From NCBI RefSeq assembly GCF_019042215.1, contig NZ_JAHQCS010000161.1, positions 1-63,886 of the forward strand: 63,886 nt of DNA. The letters run 5' to 3'. The notes beneath the pieces are model-generated. The model did not search any database. It was not told the origin of the DNA and saw only the letters and a list, made by a program, of their open reading frames with translations. Numbering within the stretch: position 1 is the first letter of the stretch; each line of letters starts with the position of its first letter. Below are positions 34,233 to 43,582 of this stretch, in pieces. Source of the DNA: Evansella tamaricis (GTDB lineage: Bacteria; Bacillota; Bacilli; Bacillales; Salisediminibacteriaceae). A program made the position numbers and the translations under genes.

Positions 34233-35282
34233 TTAAAGGATAACAGCCCGTCCTGTTTGGGCCGAATGGTAAAGCCCGTTAACGATTTTTTGCAAAATTA
34301 ATCCTTGTTTTCTAGTGGAAATTGGTTGGGTTTCAGTTAAACATCCCTCTATAAACTCAGCAATGAGGTTTGCATGATAATTTTCTTCTGCTAAATAGGC
34401 AGGTGTCACATCCAAGAGTGTTTCATATTTCTCCTGAAATATTTTTAGGGGAAAGACATTTGCGCCTCCCATATCTCCCGTCAGTGTGACGTTCATAACA
34501 TCATCTTTCTCCACATTTGCTGCAAAGGCAGCATCTAATGTGATAGAGGCACCATTTTTAAAGGTAATCATCCCTCGGGCCATGTCCTCCACAGAAAAGT
34601 TCTCCCAATCCCATTTCCCTAATAAGCCGACTCCAGGCCTTTTTCCAAGCTTTTCGTAAGTTACTCCGAGGACGGTGTCTGGTTCTGGATAACCCATTAA
34701 ATATAAGGCGGTGTCAAGCATATGAACCCCAATATCGATGAGGGCACCTCCACCTTGAAGATCCTTATTTGTGAATACTCCCCATCCGGGAATGCCACGA
34801 CGCCGGACAGCATAAACGGATGCTGCATAAATGTCACCCAATTCCCCTGCCTCAATGAATTTTTTTAGTGTCCGCACTTCAGGGGAGTGTCGGTAGTGGA
34901 AGCAATAACTAAGTATTTTCCCTGCTTTTGTTGCTGCATCATTCATTTGTCGGGCTTCCTGATCTGTGACTGCTGGAGGTTTTTCACAAAGAACATGAAC
35001 ACCGGCGTTCAGGGAATCTATTGCCTGTCGAGCGTGGAATTTGTTTGGCGTACAAATGCTCACCGCATCAAGGTTAAGGACTGCCACATCATTCAGCATG
35101 TCCAAGTAATTTTCATAAGCATGGGGGATGTTAAATTCATCAGCACATGATTCCGCTTTTGCTAAGTTGTGATTTGCGACAGCAACAACATCGACTCGGG
35201 GGTCATTTTGGTAATTCGGTATATGGGCACTTCTTGCAATTGCCCCTGCACCAATTATACCCACACGCAATTTATTAACCAT
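34233..35282 (-). CDS. Gfo/Idh/MocA family NAD(P)-dependent oxidoreductase
   Basis: This is a 349-residue dehydrogenase of the glucose-fructose oxidoreductase / inositol dehydrogenase family. A Rossmann nucleotide-binding motif VGIIGAGAIARSAH lies at residues 7-20, followed by SICTPNKFHARQA. The substrate-domain motif HVLCEKPPA contains the conserved EKP with its catalytic Lys. GGGALIDIGVHMLDTALYL contains the conserved Asp and His of the active site. It probably oxidises a sugar or cyclitol; the exact substrate cannot be read from sequence. It is transcribed alone and no transport genes accompany it. Confidence 0.88.
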   Translation of the reverse strand: MVNKLRVGIIGAGAIARSAHIPNYQNDPRVDVVAVANHNLAKAESCADEFNIPHAYENYLDMLNDVAVLNLDAVSICTPNKFHARQAIDSLNAGVHVLCEKPPAVTDQEARQMNDAATKAGKILSYCFHYRHSPEVRTLKKFIEAGELGDIYAASVYAVRRRGIPGWGVFTNKDLQGGGALIDIGVHMLDTALYLMGYPEPDTVLGVTYEKLGKRPGVGLLGKWDWENFSVEDMARGMITFKNGASITLDAAFAANVEKDDVMNVTLTGDMGGANVFPLKIFQEKYETLLDVTPAYLAEENYHANLIAEFIEGCLTETQPISTRKQGLILQKIVNGLYHSAQTGRAVIL

Positions 35283-35387
35283 GGTTCATTCACCAGCTCT
35301 CTTTATAATTTAATTACGTTCATTATAGTACTGAAACGAAGTTGGGGGAATAGCGGGAAGGAATTAGTTTTAAGAAATCTGAAAGGG

Positions 35388-35413
35388 TTTTGTCTATAAT
35401 AGATAAGACAAAA
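35388..35413 (+). promoter_or_regulatory. Inverted repeat over a possible promoter of the acetyltransferase gene
   Basis: TTTTGTCT and AGACAAAA form an 8-bp inverted repeat with a 10-base centre containing TATAAT. It ends 29 bases before the GNAT start codon. It could be an operator over the -10 box; no regulator gene is adjacent. Confidence 0.4.
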
Positions 35414-35442
35414 CAAATTTATTTTCACTGGAGTGTAGGATA

Positions 35443-36024
35443 ATGCAACAAATGGGAATAGGGAGAGATATCCCGAAAATAGAAACAGAAAGATTTGTAT
35501 TGAGGGGAATTAAAGTATTGGATGCACCGGAATTATTTAAATTTATGTCAGATAAGGAGACAATGAAGTATATAACTCCAAATCCGGTGAAGCAGGTGGA
35601 GGCTATGGAAGAGTTTATTGAGGAGAGTATGGAAAACTTTCAACAGGAGAAAGAAATTCCATGGGTGATTGAGACAAAGGAAATGAATCAAGTGATTGGA
35701 ATGTTTCGGTTACATAAATTGAATCTCTGGCATCGAAAGGCAGAGATGGGGGTGGTTATTCGTAAAGAATTTCAGAAACGGGGTGTTATGACGGAGGTCT
35801 TTCGTACAATCGTTCCTTATGGATTTGAGGAATTAGGATTAAACCGAATTGTGGGGGATATCTTTGCAGGGAACACGGGGTCGAAAAAGTTACTATTGAA
35901 GTTTGGCTTTGTACAGGAAGGTGTTTTGCGGCAGACAGACTTCGATGGAAAAGTGTTTCATGACACGATCGTTTTTTCCATGTTGAGATCAGAGTTCGCT
36001 TTAAAAAAGCAATTGTTTATGTAA
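35443..36024 (+). CDS. GNAT family N-acetyltransferase (RimJ/RimL type)
   Basis: This is a 193-residue acetyltransferase. IETERFVLRGIKVLDAPELFKFMSD is the typical RimJ/L N-terminus, and KRGVMTEVFRTIVPYGFEELGLNRIVGDIFAGNTGSKKLL-type segments carry the acetyl-CoA loop (QKRGVM, Q/R-x-x-G) and the conserved N-x-x-S-x-x-L region (NTGSKKLLLKFGF). Such enzymes acetylate protein N-termini or small amines; the substrate is unknown. It stands alone, ended by a terminator at 36042-36080. Confidence 0.87.
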   Translation: MQQMGIGRDIPKIETERFVLRGIKVLDAPELFKFMSDKETMKYITPNPVKQVEAMEEFIEESMENFQQEKEIPWVIETKEMNQVIGMFRLHKLNLWHRKAEMGVVIRKEFQKRGVMTEVFRTIVPYGFEELGLNRIVGDIFAGNTGSKKLLLKFGFVQEGVLRQTDFDGKVFHDTIVFSMLRSEFALKKQLFM

Positions 36025-36041
36025 GATATAATATGTTAAAT

Positions 36042-36080
36042 AAAAAACAGGTGTGAATAAATTTTCCACATCTGTTTTTT
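36042..36080. terminator. Bidirectional terminator after the acetyltransferase gene
   Basis: AAAAAACAGGTGTG and CACATCTGTTTTTT pair over about 14 positions with one G-U, flanked by A and T runs, between convergent genes. Confidence 0.85.
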
Positions 36081-36127
36081 AAGGTGTTAACTTGGGTGTT
36101 AAAACGTATATTAATAACAATAACTAT

Positions 36128-36427
36128 TTAATAATTCAAGGTTACAATAACTCCAAAAATAACATATGTAAGGCTACTCGTCAGCAAAGGGTTCCAAATA
36201 AATGTTAGCTTTTCAATTTTTGGTTTGTAAAATCCCCTTAACATCACTGATTCCTCGATTTCAGCTACTCTTGTAAATCCATCATTAGCAACGGAAAAAA
36301 AGAATGTTAATCCAAATACGATCAGACCAACAGTAGCGGCTATATCTGACCAGTCAAACCTTGTGAAGCCTGATATAAAAACAGTAAGAACATGAATTAG
36401 TATAACTAAAAGAAAGTGTTTTACCAA
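36128..36427 (-). CDS. Small membrane protein of unknown function
   Basis: This 99-residue protein has three hydrophobic segments at about residues 4-21, 29-46 and 79-97, separated by a polar loop (NDGFTRVAEIEESVMLRGFYKPKIEK). A GGAGGGAG site lies upstream of the ATG. I do not recognise a family. Nothing else is visible in the following gap up to 36711. Confidence 0.6.
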   Translation of the reverse strand: MVKHFLLVILIHVLTVFISGFTRFDWSDIAATVGLIVFGLTFFFSVANDGFTRVAEIEESVMLRGFYKPKIEKLTFIWNPLLTSSLTYVIFGVIVTLNY

Positions 36428-36711
36428 TAAGTTCTCCCTCCATTATTATAAAAATAACTCTCCGAGAATCACCTTGACCTATCTTTAAGTGGTAAATACT
36501 GTTCGTATGTCACTTGACATTCTACATTAATGATAACATGCAAAAGTAAAAGATTTTCAAAAAAAGCAGACCATATATACAACTCGGCCTGCTAATTTAC
36601 CTGTTAAATGCTCTCCTGAAAGGGAGGTTAGTTTAAGTGTGAATTATATTTTTTTCCCTCTCAACTGAATCCGTTTCCCTTATAAAGAAAGGGGTGTTTT
36701 CTGATGTAAAA

Positions 36712-37944
36712 CTAATAATTTGATAATTCATTAACCGGTGCTTGAATGATAACCGGGTTTTTAGCTGGATCCAGCCATTGCAGTATTTTAACCATATTCC
36801 CTTCGGAGACACCGGTACAACCTAAAGTTCCCCTTGTGGCCACATGGAAGAAGATGGCGCTTCCGGCATATGGTTTTGGATTACTAGTATTATAATTGAT
36901 GACGAATCCATAATTGTATTGAGGGATGGCCATGTCTTCGGCACTGGACCATTGCCCTTCTGTTTCTTTTCTAGATTGCCACGTATTGTATAGCGCTGAT
37001 TCAGGATCATCAACCCATACATCATCCTTGGTAATCCCCCTAAATGATAATTTTGTTCCAGGATTCCCTTTCTGACCAAAGGCAGTTCCAATGGTGTATT
37101 TTCCCCTAGGACTTTTTCCGTCCCCTTCAACCTTTGTGTTTGCAAAACCATTTCTTCCAATGAATCCGGGAACAGACATGACTTTGTCCCAGGAACCATT
37201 TGAGTTTCGTTCAAATGTTTCAATCATAGCAGAGCTTGTGGAATATCCAGAGGTTGTTACGATGATAACTTGATTATTTCCACTGACTGTTGTAAGTTTG
37301 TCTGCTGCATTCTTTTCCGGACTTTTTTCTTTAGGGGGAGAAGAGTCAGAACTTGATTTGTTTTCTTCTTTTGGAGTACTTGATTTTTTAGTGCTCTCTT
37401 CCTTCTTTTCGGATGTATTATTACTAGTAATTACTTCTGTTTCCTTATCAGAAAGGTAGGTTTTGTTAACGAAACCAGTTACTTTCTCAGAAGTTACTTT
37501 CACCCAGCCGTTAGTGGGGTTCTCTAACTCTGCCTCCACTTTTTCATTAATGGAAAGAACACCAAGTACACTATTTTGAACACCTGGACCGGAACGAACA
37601 TTTAATGAGGATACAGATACATATTGCGTTTTTAAGATAGGCTCTTTAACCGTCTCTTCTTCCTGCTGTTCTAATTCTTCTTCTATCTGTTCTTCCGTCT
37701 CTTCTGTTTCTTCATCTCGGTCTACAACAACCTCTTCAGGTTCTTGTTCCAAAGAAGTTTCTTCTGTATCACCCACATTAATCAAATTCTGATCAGGATT
37801 ATCTTCTTCGGCATCTGCCTCTGTTGTTGATTCTGCTTCTGCAGTGGATGGTTGAATATCCTTTCCTTGAAAATAGGAAATGCTTAAGATGAGAATTAAG
37901 GCTGCCGCAATTGCGCTAAGTATGTAGATCCATTTTTTCTCCAT
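36712..37944 (-). CDS. SH3-domain L,D-transpeptidase (YkuD/YafK type), membrane-anchored
   Basis: This is a 410-residue cell-wall enzyme. It has an N-terminal anchor (about 6-25), a long acidic Glu-rich linker (30-95), a bacterial SH3 domain (about 105-168: SVSSLNVRSGPGVQNSVLGVL and GWVKV) for wall binding, a Ser/Lys/Pro-rich linker, and a C-terminal L,D-transpeptidase-like domain (about 215-405). The active-site motif is FHVATRGTLGCTGVS with catalytic C376, which is the YkuD arrangement with the usual H-x-S/T-H replaced by a YafK-like form. Such enzymes cross-link or trim peptidoglycan stem peptides. It is a single gene, divergent from the arginine operon. Confidence 0.87.
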   Translation of the reverse strand: MEKKWIYILSAIAAALILILSISYFQGKDIQPSTAEAESTTEADAEEDNPDQNLINVGDTEETSLEQEPEEVVVDRDEETEETEEQIEEELEQQEEETVKEPILKTQYVSVSSLNVRSGPGVQNSVLGVLSINEKVEAELENPTNGWVKVTSEKVTGFVNKTYLSDKETEVITSNNTSEKKEESTKKSSTPKEENKSSSDSSPPKEKSPEKNAADKLTTVSGNNQVIIVTTSGYSTSSAMIETFERNSNGSWDKVMSVPGFIGRNGFANTKVEGDGKSPRGKYTIGTAFGQKGNPGTKLSFRGITKDDVWVDDPESALYNTWQSRKETEGQWSSAEDMAIPQYNYGFVINYNTSNPKPYAGSAIFFHVATRGTLGCTGVSEGNMVKILQWLDPAKNPVIIQAPVNELSNY

Positions 37945-38101
37945 CGAATACCCCGTTTCAAAATGTGTAATTATTGTATATATGGGATTATTATACTATG
38001 AAAATATACCTGATTCCATGGGGAATATATGGGGAATAAAATAAGATTCACTGATGTAACTTAAGTTGAATTAAAAAAATGGAAAATTTTTTTGGAGTCT
38101 A

Positions 38102-38130
38102 TTGCATAAAAATATATCAGAGAGTATAAT
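38102..38130 (+). promoter_or_regulatory. argC promoter with ARG box over the -35 region
   Basis: TTGCAT (38102-38107), 17 bases, TATAAT (38125-38130), 33 bases before the argC start. TTGCATAAAAATATATCA resembles a Bacillus ARG box (AT-rich, ATAAAAAT core), and the same TTGCATAAAAAT at the same spacing forms the argG promoter at 47832. ArgR/AhrC binding here would block RNA polymerase when arginine is abundant. Confidence 0.75.
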
Positions 38131-38163
38131 TATGAACTAATTAAGATGGTAGGGGGCTTGAAA

Positions 38164-39216
38164 ATGAAAGCGGCAATTATTGGGGGAACCGGATATGGAG
38201 CAGTTGAACTTATCCGATTATTAGATAAGCACCCGTTTGCTGAGTTAGTATCTGTTATTTCCCATTCCCAAGGGGGGAAGGGAATCGAAGAGGTTTATCC
38301 TCACCTCTCAGATATTTCAAAAATACAAATGGATGTATTTGATATACAAAAATTGAACGAGGTGGAGGTCGTTTTTTTCGCGACACCAGCAGGCGTTAGT
38401 AAAGAACTTATTCCAGAATGCTATCGCAAAGGGATTCGATGTATCGATTTATCCGGTGATTTCCGGCTGAATAATCCAGCAAACTATGAAAAATGGTACA
38501 AAAACTCAGCTGTATCATCACTATACTTAGACAAAGCAATCTATGGGCTGTCGGAGATTTATGGAGAGGAAATTAGAGATAGTAAAATTATCGCCAATCC
38601 GGGATGCTACCCCACCGCAACGTTGCTGGCTCTAATACCAATTATTCGAAAAGGGTGGCTCGACGTTAATACCATTATTATTGATGGGAAATCAGGGGTA
38701 TCTGGGGCAGGTAGAAGTATATCCCTTCAAACGCATTACTCGGAAATTAATGAAAATGTGAAAGCATATAAGCTTGGAAAACACCAACACATTCCTGAGA
38801 TTGAACAGAACATCCAAAAGGAAAGCAAGGGGTTTATAGAAGAGCTAGATCCTAAAGTTACCTTTACTACACATCTCGTCCCAATGACAAGGGGAATTAT
38901 GTGTACGATTTACGGACAACTGAATGATGATTCCATATCCGCCGATAAGGTCGTGGAGGAGTATCAATCATTTTATCAAGATCACCCTTTTGTAAGGGTA
39001 AGACCGTACGGGACTTGGCCATCCACCAAGGAAGTGGCAGGCAGTAATTATTGCGATATTGGAATTCATTTAGACAGTCGAACCGGAAGAATCACCTTCA
39101 TCTCAGTCATTGATAACTTGATGAAAGGTGCAGCAGGGCAGGCTATTCAGAATCTAAATATTATAAACGGTTGGGATGTACGGACGGGACTTTTAGATAT
39201 ACCTGTTTATCCGTAA
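38164..39216 (+). CDS. argC: N-acetyl-gamma-glutamyl-phosphate reductase
   Basis: ArgC reduces N-acetylglutamyl phosphate to the semialdehyde, the third step of arginine synthesis. The 350-residue product starts at ATG 38164 (MKAAIIGGTGYGAVELIRLL, NADP-binding), preceded by AGGGGG seven bases upstream; an ATG six codons earlier covers that site. The catalytic Cys is in ANPGCYPTATLLAL, and KSGVSGAGR and HQHIPEIEQ are family signatures. It is first in the operon argCJBD-carAB-argF, directly after the ARG-box promoter. Confidence 0.97.
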   Translation: MKAAIIGGTGYGAVELIRLLDKHPFAELVSVISHSQGGKGIEEVYPHLSDISKIQMDVFDIQKLNEVEVVFFATPAGVSKELIPECYRKGIRCIDLSGDFRLNNPANYEKWYKNSAVSSLYLDKAIYGLSEIYGEEIRDSKIIANPGCYPTATLLALIPIIRKGWLDVNTIIIDGKSGVSGAGRSISLQTHYSEINENVKAYKLGKHQHIPEIEQNIQKESKGFIEELDPKVTFTTHLVPMTRGIMCTIYGQLNDDSISADKVVEEYQSFYQDHPFVRVRPYGTWPSTKEVAGSNYCDIGIHLDSRTGRITFISVIDNLMKGAAGQAIQNLNIINGWDVRTGLLDIPVYP

Positions 39217-39240
39217 CAGAAGAAAGGATGAATTATCTCC

Positions 39241-40467
39241 ATGTATACAGTTTCAACGCAAAGTATTAACGTGGTGAAAAATGGGAATATAACGACACCT
39301 TTAGGTTTTTCAGCAGGGGGAATCCACTGTGGAATCAAACATAAACGCCTAGATCTTGGATGGATTTATTCAGAAGTACCAGCGGCAGCAGCAGGAGTTT
39401 ATACACTCAATCAGTTTCAAGCGCCACCTTTAAAGGTGACAAAAGAAAGTATTGCTGTAAAAAACACGCTTCAGGCAGTGTTGGTGAATTCCGGTGTGGC
39501 TAATGCGTGTACCGGGGATCAGGGTTTGACTGACGCTTATGAAATGCGGCAGCAGTTTGCGGATGAATTAGGAGTACTGGAGGAGGACGTGGCCGTAGCA
39601 TCAACAGGGGTAATCGGAGTTCCATTACCTATGGAAAAAATCAAGTGGGGAATAAACCAATATGGTGATAAGAAAACTCAGGATCCGAGCCGTTTTGAAA
39701 AGGCCATTTTAACGACAGATACATGTATCAAAAATATAGCTGTGCAGCTTGTGATTGATGGGAAAAAAATTTCCATTGGAGGTGTTGCCAAAGGTTCAGG
39801 GATGATCCATCCAAATATGGCAACGATGTTGGCATTCGTAACGACAGATGCAAATGTCAATCCCATAAGCTTATCTAATGCTTTAAAGAGTGTAACGGAT
39901 AGAACATACAATATGATCACAGTTGATGGGGATTGCAGTACGAATGATATGGTTCTCGTCTTGGCAAATGGAAAAGCTGAGAACAACGAATTATCAGAGA
40001 GTCACCCTCAATGGAAACAATTTGTAAAAGCGTTAGAAATGGTTAGTCAGTCCCTTGCCAAACAAATCGCAAGGGATGGAGAAGGGGCAACGAAGCTTGT
40101 GGAAGTCCATGTGAAAGGTGCAGCAACAGAAAAGGGAGCAAGGCAAATCGCAAAAACAATTATCTCAAGTAACTTAGTTAAAACAGCGATATACGGTTCA
40201 GACCCTAACTGGGGAAGGATCGTTTGTGCTATAGGTTACGCAGAACAGCCTATTCAGCCAGATAAAGTAAAAGTGGCGATCGGCAACATCTCTGTGGTGG
40301 AAAACGGATTACCAATGCCGTTTGATGAAGATGAAGGTACGAAATATTTGGAACAGGAAAATATTCAAATCCATGTTGACCTTCAGCAGGGGGACGCACA
40401 AGCCACTGCGTGGGGATGTGATTTGACTTACGATTATGTCAAAATTAATGCTTCTTATCGAACGTGA
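39241..40467 (+). CDS. argJ: Bifunctional glutamate N-acetyltransferase / ornithine acetyltransferase
   Basis: ArgJ transfers the acetyl group from N-acetylornithine to glutamate, making the cycle self-sustaining, and in Bacillus types can also use acetyl-CoA. The 408-residue precursor self-cleaves: the site MA-TML places the nucleophile at T195 (GSGMIHPNMATML). KGSGMI and NMVTVDGD-like NMITVDGDCSTND are conserved. No argA or argE gene is in the cluster, consistent with the recycling route. It starts 24 bases after argC. Confidence 0.97.
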   Translation: MYTVSTQSINVVKNGNITTPLGFSAGGIHCGIKHKRLDLGWIYSEVPAAAAGVYTLNQFQAPPLKVTKESIAVKNTLQAVLVNSGVANACTGDQGLTDAYEMRQQFADELGVLEEDVAVASTGVIGVPLPMEKIKWGINQYGDKKTQDPSRFEKAILTTDTCIKNIAVQLVIDGKKISIGGVAKGSGMIHPNMATMLAFVTTDANVNPISLSNALKSVTDRTYNMITVDGDCSTNDMVLVLANGKAENNELSESHPQWKQFVKALEMVSQSLAKQIARDGEGATKLVEVHVKGAATEKGARQIAKTIISSNLVKTAIYGSDPNWGRIVCAIGYAEQPIQPDKVKVAIGNISVVENGLPMPFDEDEGTKYLEQENIQIHVDLQQGDAQATAWGCDLTYDYVKINASYRT

Positions 40468-40477
40468 GGGGATAGAA

Positions 40478-41278
40478 ATGAATTATTTAGTGATAAAGTG
40501 CGGCGGAAGTGTGTTAGATAATCTACCTGTCTCGTTTTATAAGGACCTTGTAAAACTTCAGGAATCAGGGGGATGGAAGCCTGTTATCGTACACGGAGGT
40601 GGTCCACTCATAACATCTTCTTTAAAAAAGCTTGGAGTAGAGACAGCATTCGTGGATGGGTTACGTGTCACCACAGAAGAAGTTTTAAATGTGGTAGAGA
40701 TGGTCTTAAGTGGTGCTGTAAATAAACAGATTGTAGGGAAGATCAGTCAAGCAGGGGGAAGAGCCTTTGGTTTGAGTGGTGTTGATGGAGACCTCCTACA
40801 AGCGAATGCCTTAGCAGATAAATCTCTTGGTTATGTGGGAGAAGTGGTGAATGTTAATACAAATTGGATTGATCACATCTTGGATCAAGGATTTATACCA
40901 GTAGTTTCCCCCCTTGGGATGGATAAATCAGGACAAAAATACAATATCAATGGGGATGTGGCAGCTTCAGCAATTGCTAAAGCATTAAATGCTAAATTGT
41001 GCTTTGTCAGTGATATTGCAGGAATTTATATTGAAGAGTACGGCAACACGAGAATACTAACAGAACTTAAACAATCGGATGCCATTCAGTATATTCAAGA
41101 AAAGAAAATAACAGGTGGAATGATTCCGAAGGTACTTGCTGCAATAGACGGGCTAACTCATCATGTGCAGGAAGTGGTCATCTTAAATGGAATGGAACCG
41201 AATAGACTAATAGATTATATCTCGGGAAAAGCGGTTGGGACCAAATTGATTAGAGATGGAGAGATTCATTATGCCTGA
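40478..41278 (+). CDS. argB: Acetylglutamate kinase
   Basis: ArgB phosphorylates N-acetylglutamate, the usual control point. The 266-residue product starts at ATG 40478 (MNYLVIKCGGSVLDN) after GAGGGG; an earlier ATG lies inside argJ. HGGGPLITSSLKKLG is the nucleotide/substrate loop, and NINGDVAASAIAKAL and GGMIPKVLAAIDGL are conserved near the C-terminus. It lacks the N-terminal helix of arginine-inhibited kinases, so feedback on the enzyme itself is not expected. It overlaps argD by eight bases. Confidence 0.96.
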   Translation: MNYLVIKCGGSVLDNLPVSFYKDLVKLQESGGWKPVIVHGGGPLITSSLKKLGVETAFVDGLRVTTEEVLNVVEMVLSGAVNKQIVGKISQAGGRAFGLSGVDGDLLQANALADKSLGYVGEVVNVNTNWIDHILDQGFIPVVSPLGMDKSGQKYNINGDVAASAIAKALNAKLCFVSDIAGIYIEEYGNTRILTELKQSDAIQYIQEKKITGGMIPKVLAAIDGLTHHVQEVVILNGMEPNRLIDYISGKAVGTKLIRDGEIHYA

Positions 41279-42467
41279 GACAGTTAATCAATGGAATCCT
41301 ATTATGGGGACGTACCAGCGTTATCCCTTGACACTTGTTAAAGGTAAAGGAAGTTATGTCTGGGATGATAAAGGAAAAAAATATTTAGATTTCACCTCTG
41401 GAATTGCCACGTGTAATTTGGGTCATGTACCTGATGCGGTGAAAAAAGCAGTGGCATCTCAATTAGAAGATTTATGGCATTGTTCCAATTTATACGACAT
41501 ACCAGCACAACAGAAACTAGCGGGAAAAATAGTAGAACACAGCTTTGGTGATCAAGTTTTCTTTTGTAACAGTGGAGCAGAGGCGAATGAAGGGGCAATC
41601 AAGCTCGCAAGAAGGTATGCTCAAAAAGTAAAAGGTACCAACGCCTTTGAAATTGTCACCTTTCAAAAATCATTCCATGGGAGAACATTGGCCACATTGT
41701 CTGCAACAGGGCAAGCAAAAATACAAGATGGATTTTCCCCGTTAGTGGGAGGGTTTCGTTATTTACCTTATAACGATTTCGAGGCACTGGAACACCTTGT
41801 TCATTCGGAAACATGTGCTGTCTTGTTAGAGCTTGTCCAAGGGGAAGGGGGCGTTGTCTCAGCAGATTATGAATGGCTCATAAACCTCTCTGACTTATGT
41901 AAAGAAAAAGAGATTTTATTCATGGTTGATGAAGTCCAAACAGGGATTGGCCGTACAGGAAAACTGTTTGCTTACGAAAACTATGGTGTTGAACCGGATG
42001 TGATGACGATTGCCAAGGGGCTTGGCTCCGGGATACCGATCGGTGCTCTCGTTGCAAAGGGTCATGTTGCCGCCGCGTTCGAGGCAGGAACCCACGGAAG
42101 TACGTTTGGCGGCAACCCAATCGCTTCCACGGCAGGTTTTGAAACGTTAAACTACCTTTTAACCAAAGGGGTGTTGGAAGCGGCGAAGGGTCTTGGGGAG
42201 TATTTGGGACAGAGGCTGTGGGATTTGTTAAGACGGTTTCCAAAGCAAATTAAAGAAGTACGGGGTCTTGGGTTACTAAGGGGATTATATATAAACGGGG
42301 AAGCGAAAGACATTATCACTAAGGCAAGGGGAAAACAGGTGTTACTGCTCCCGGCTGGGCCGGATGTGGTAAGGATTTTACCGCCACTCACGGCAACGGT
42401 ACAAGAGGTTGATGTTTTGATCGGTGTGTTAGAAGAGATATTGGCAGAGGGAGTGGAGCTCCAATGA
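41271..42467 (+). CDS. argD: Acetylornithine aminotransferase
   Basis: This is a PLP enzyme that converts N-acetylglutamate semialdehyde to N-acetylornithine. The 398-residue product starts at ATG 41271, seven bases after GGAGAG within the argB end. FCNSGAEANEGAIKLAR is the cofactor phosphate region, FHGRTLATLSATG and VDEVQTGIGRTGK carry the PLP Asp, and the Schiff-base Lys is in TIAKGLGSGIPIGA. The stop overlaps carA by four bases. Confidence 0.96.
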   Translation: MPETVNQWNPIMGTYQRYPLTLVKGKGSYVWDDKGKKYLDFTSGIATCNLGHVPDAVKKAVASQLEDLWHCSNLYDIPAQQKLAGKIVEHSFGDQVFFCNSGAEANEGAIKLARRYAQKVKGTNAFEIVTFQKSFHGRTLATLSATGQAKIQDGFSPLVGGFRYLPYNDFEALEHLVHSETCAVLLELVQGEGGVVSADYEWLINLSDLCKEKEILFMVDEVQTGIGRTGKLFAYENYGVEPDVMTIAKGLGSGIPIGALVAKGHVAAAFEAGTHGSTFGGNPIASTAGFETLNYLLTKGVLEAAKGLGEYLGQRLWDLLRRFPKQIKEVRGLGLLRGLYINGEAKDIITKARGKQVLLLPAGPDVVRILPPLTATVQEVDVLIGVLEEILAEGVELQ

Positions 42468-43582
42468 AGAAGGGATATTTAGTACTTGAGACGGGTGAGG
42501 TGTTCGAGGGAACACTGCTCGGAGAGTTAACGGAAGACGTGGGTGAAGTCGTATTTAATACGAGTATGACAGGGTATCAGGAGATGATTACAGATCCTTC
42601 GTATGCTGGTCAGATTCTCACGTTTTGTTATCCGTTAATCGGAAATTACGGGTTGAATGCGTTTGATGATGAGAGTTTTCAAACGGCATTATCTGGTGTC
42701 ATTATGAGCGACGTGTGTGAGGAACCAAGTCATTTCCAGGCGACTAAAGGATTTTCGGAGCAACTGAAGGAGGCTGGAATTCCTGCTTTGACGGGTGTGG
42801 ACACGAGGACACTAGTGCAAACAATTCGCAAGCATCATACGGTAAAAGGTGTCATTACTTGTGATCCTGCAAAAATGAAACTGACAGTCTGGAATGGAGT
42901 AACATCGTTCTGGGTAGACCAAGTATCTACGAAGGAGGTGGAGGTGTTTGAACCGAAGTCAATTGGTTTGGACCTAGCGAATCCTTTGAAGAATGTAGTG
43001 CTTTTAGATTATGGGTATAAAAAATCCATTCTCCATGCTTTATTGAAAGAAGGCTGTAAGGTGATGGTCGTCCCATATCATTATACATTTGAGCAAGTGA
43101 AGGCGCTGAATCCTGATGGTGTGTTATTGAGCAATGGACCTGGGGATCCAATGGAGCTAAAGCCGTGGTTTTCTGAAATTAAGAAAATGACGGAAACTTG
43201 GCCCACACTGGGCATCTGTCTTGGACATCAGTTGATTGCCTTATCCCATGGTGCGAGGACGAAGAAGCTGGCATTTGGTCATAGGGGTGGAAATCATCCA
43301 GTAAAGGAACTCTTAACTGGTAAGGTTCGTATGACCTCACAAAACCACGGTTACGTAGTCGTGGAAGATAGTGTTAATGAGGGAGCGTTTCAGGTACTGT
43401 TTCGCAATGTAAATGATGGGACAGTGGAAGGCTTAAAACATAAAAGTCTGCCGATCCAGTCGGTTCAATTTCATCCAGAAGCACATCCAGGACCAACAGA
43501 TACAGAATATATTTTTGACCAATTTATGGAGCAGGTGAGTCAAGTGGCATCAGCGGGAGGGAAGGCGTATGCCGAAGCATAA
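42464..43582 (+). CDS. carA: Carbamoyl-phosphate synthase, glutamine-hydrolysing small subunit (arginine-linked)
   Basis: The 372-residue small subunit releases ammonia from glutamine for the large subunit. The N-terminal CPSase domain (MKKGYLVLETGEVFEGTLLGE, FNTSMTGYQEMITDPSYAGQI) is followed by a class I amidotransferase domain with nucleophile C252 (LGICLGHQL) and the His-Glu pair in FHPEAHPGP. Its place between argD and argF marks it as the arginine-regulated enzyme; a second, pyrimidine-linked copy elsewhere is usual in Bacillus. It overlaps argD by four and carB by fourteen bases. Confidence 0.96.
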   Translation: MKKGYLVLETGEVFEGTLLGELTEDVGEVVFNTSMTGYQEMITDPSYAGQILTFCYPLIGNYGLNAFDDESFQTALSGVIMSDVCEEPSHFQATKGFSEQLKEAGIPALTGVDTRTLVQTIRKHHTVKGVITCDPAKMKLTVWNGVTSFWVDQVSTKEVEVFEPKSIGLDLANPLKNVVLLDYGYKKSILHALLKEGCKVMVVPYHYTFEQVKALNPDGVLLSNGPGDPMELKPWFSEIKKMTETWPTLGICLGHQLIALSHGARTKKLAFGHRGGNHPVKELLTGKVRMTSQNHGYVVVEDSVNEGAFQVLFRNVNDGTVEGLKHKSLPIQSVQFHPEAHPGPTDTEYIFDQFMEQVSQVASAGGKAYAEA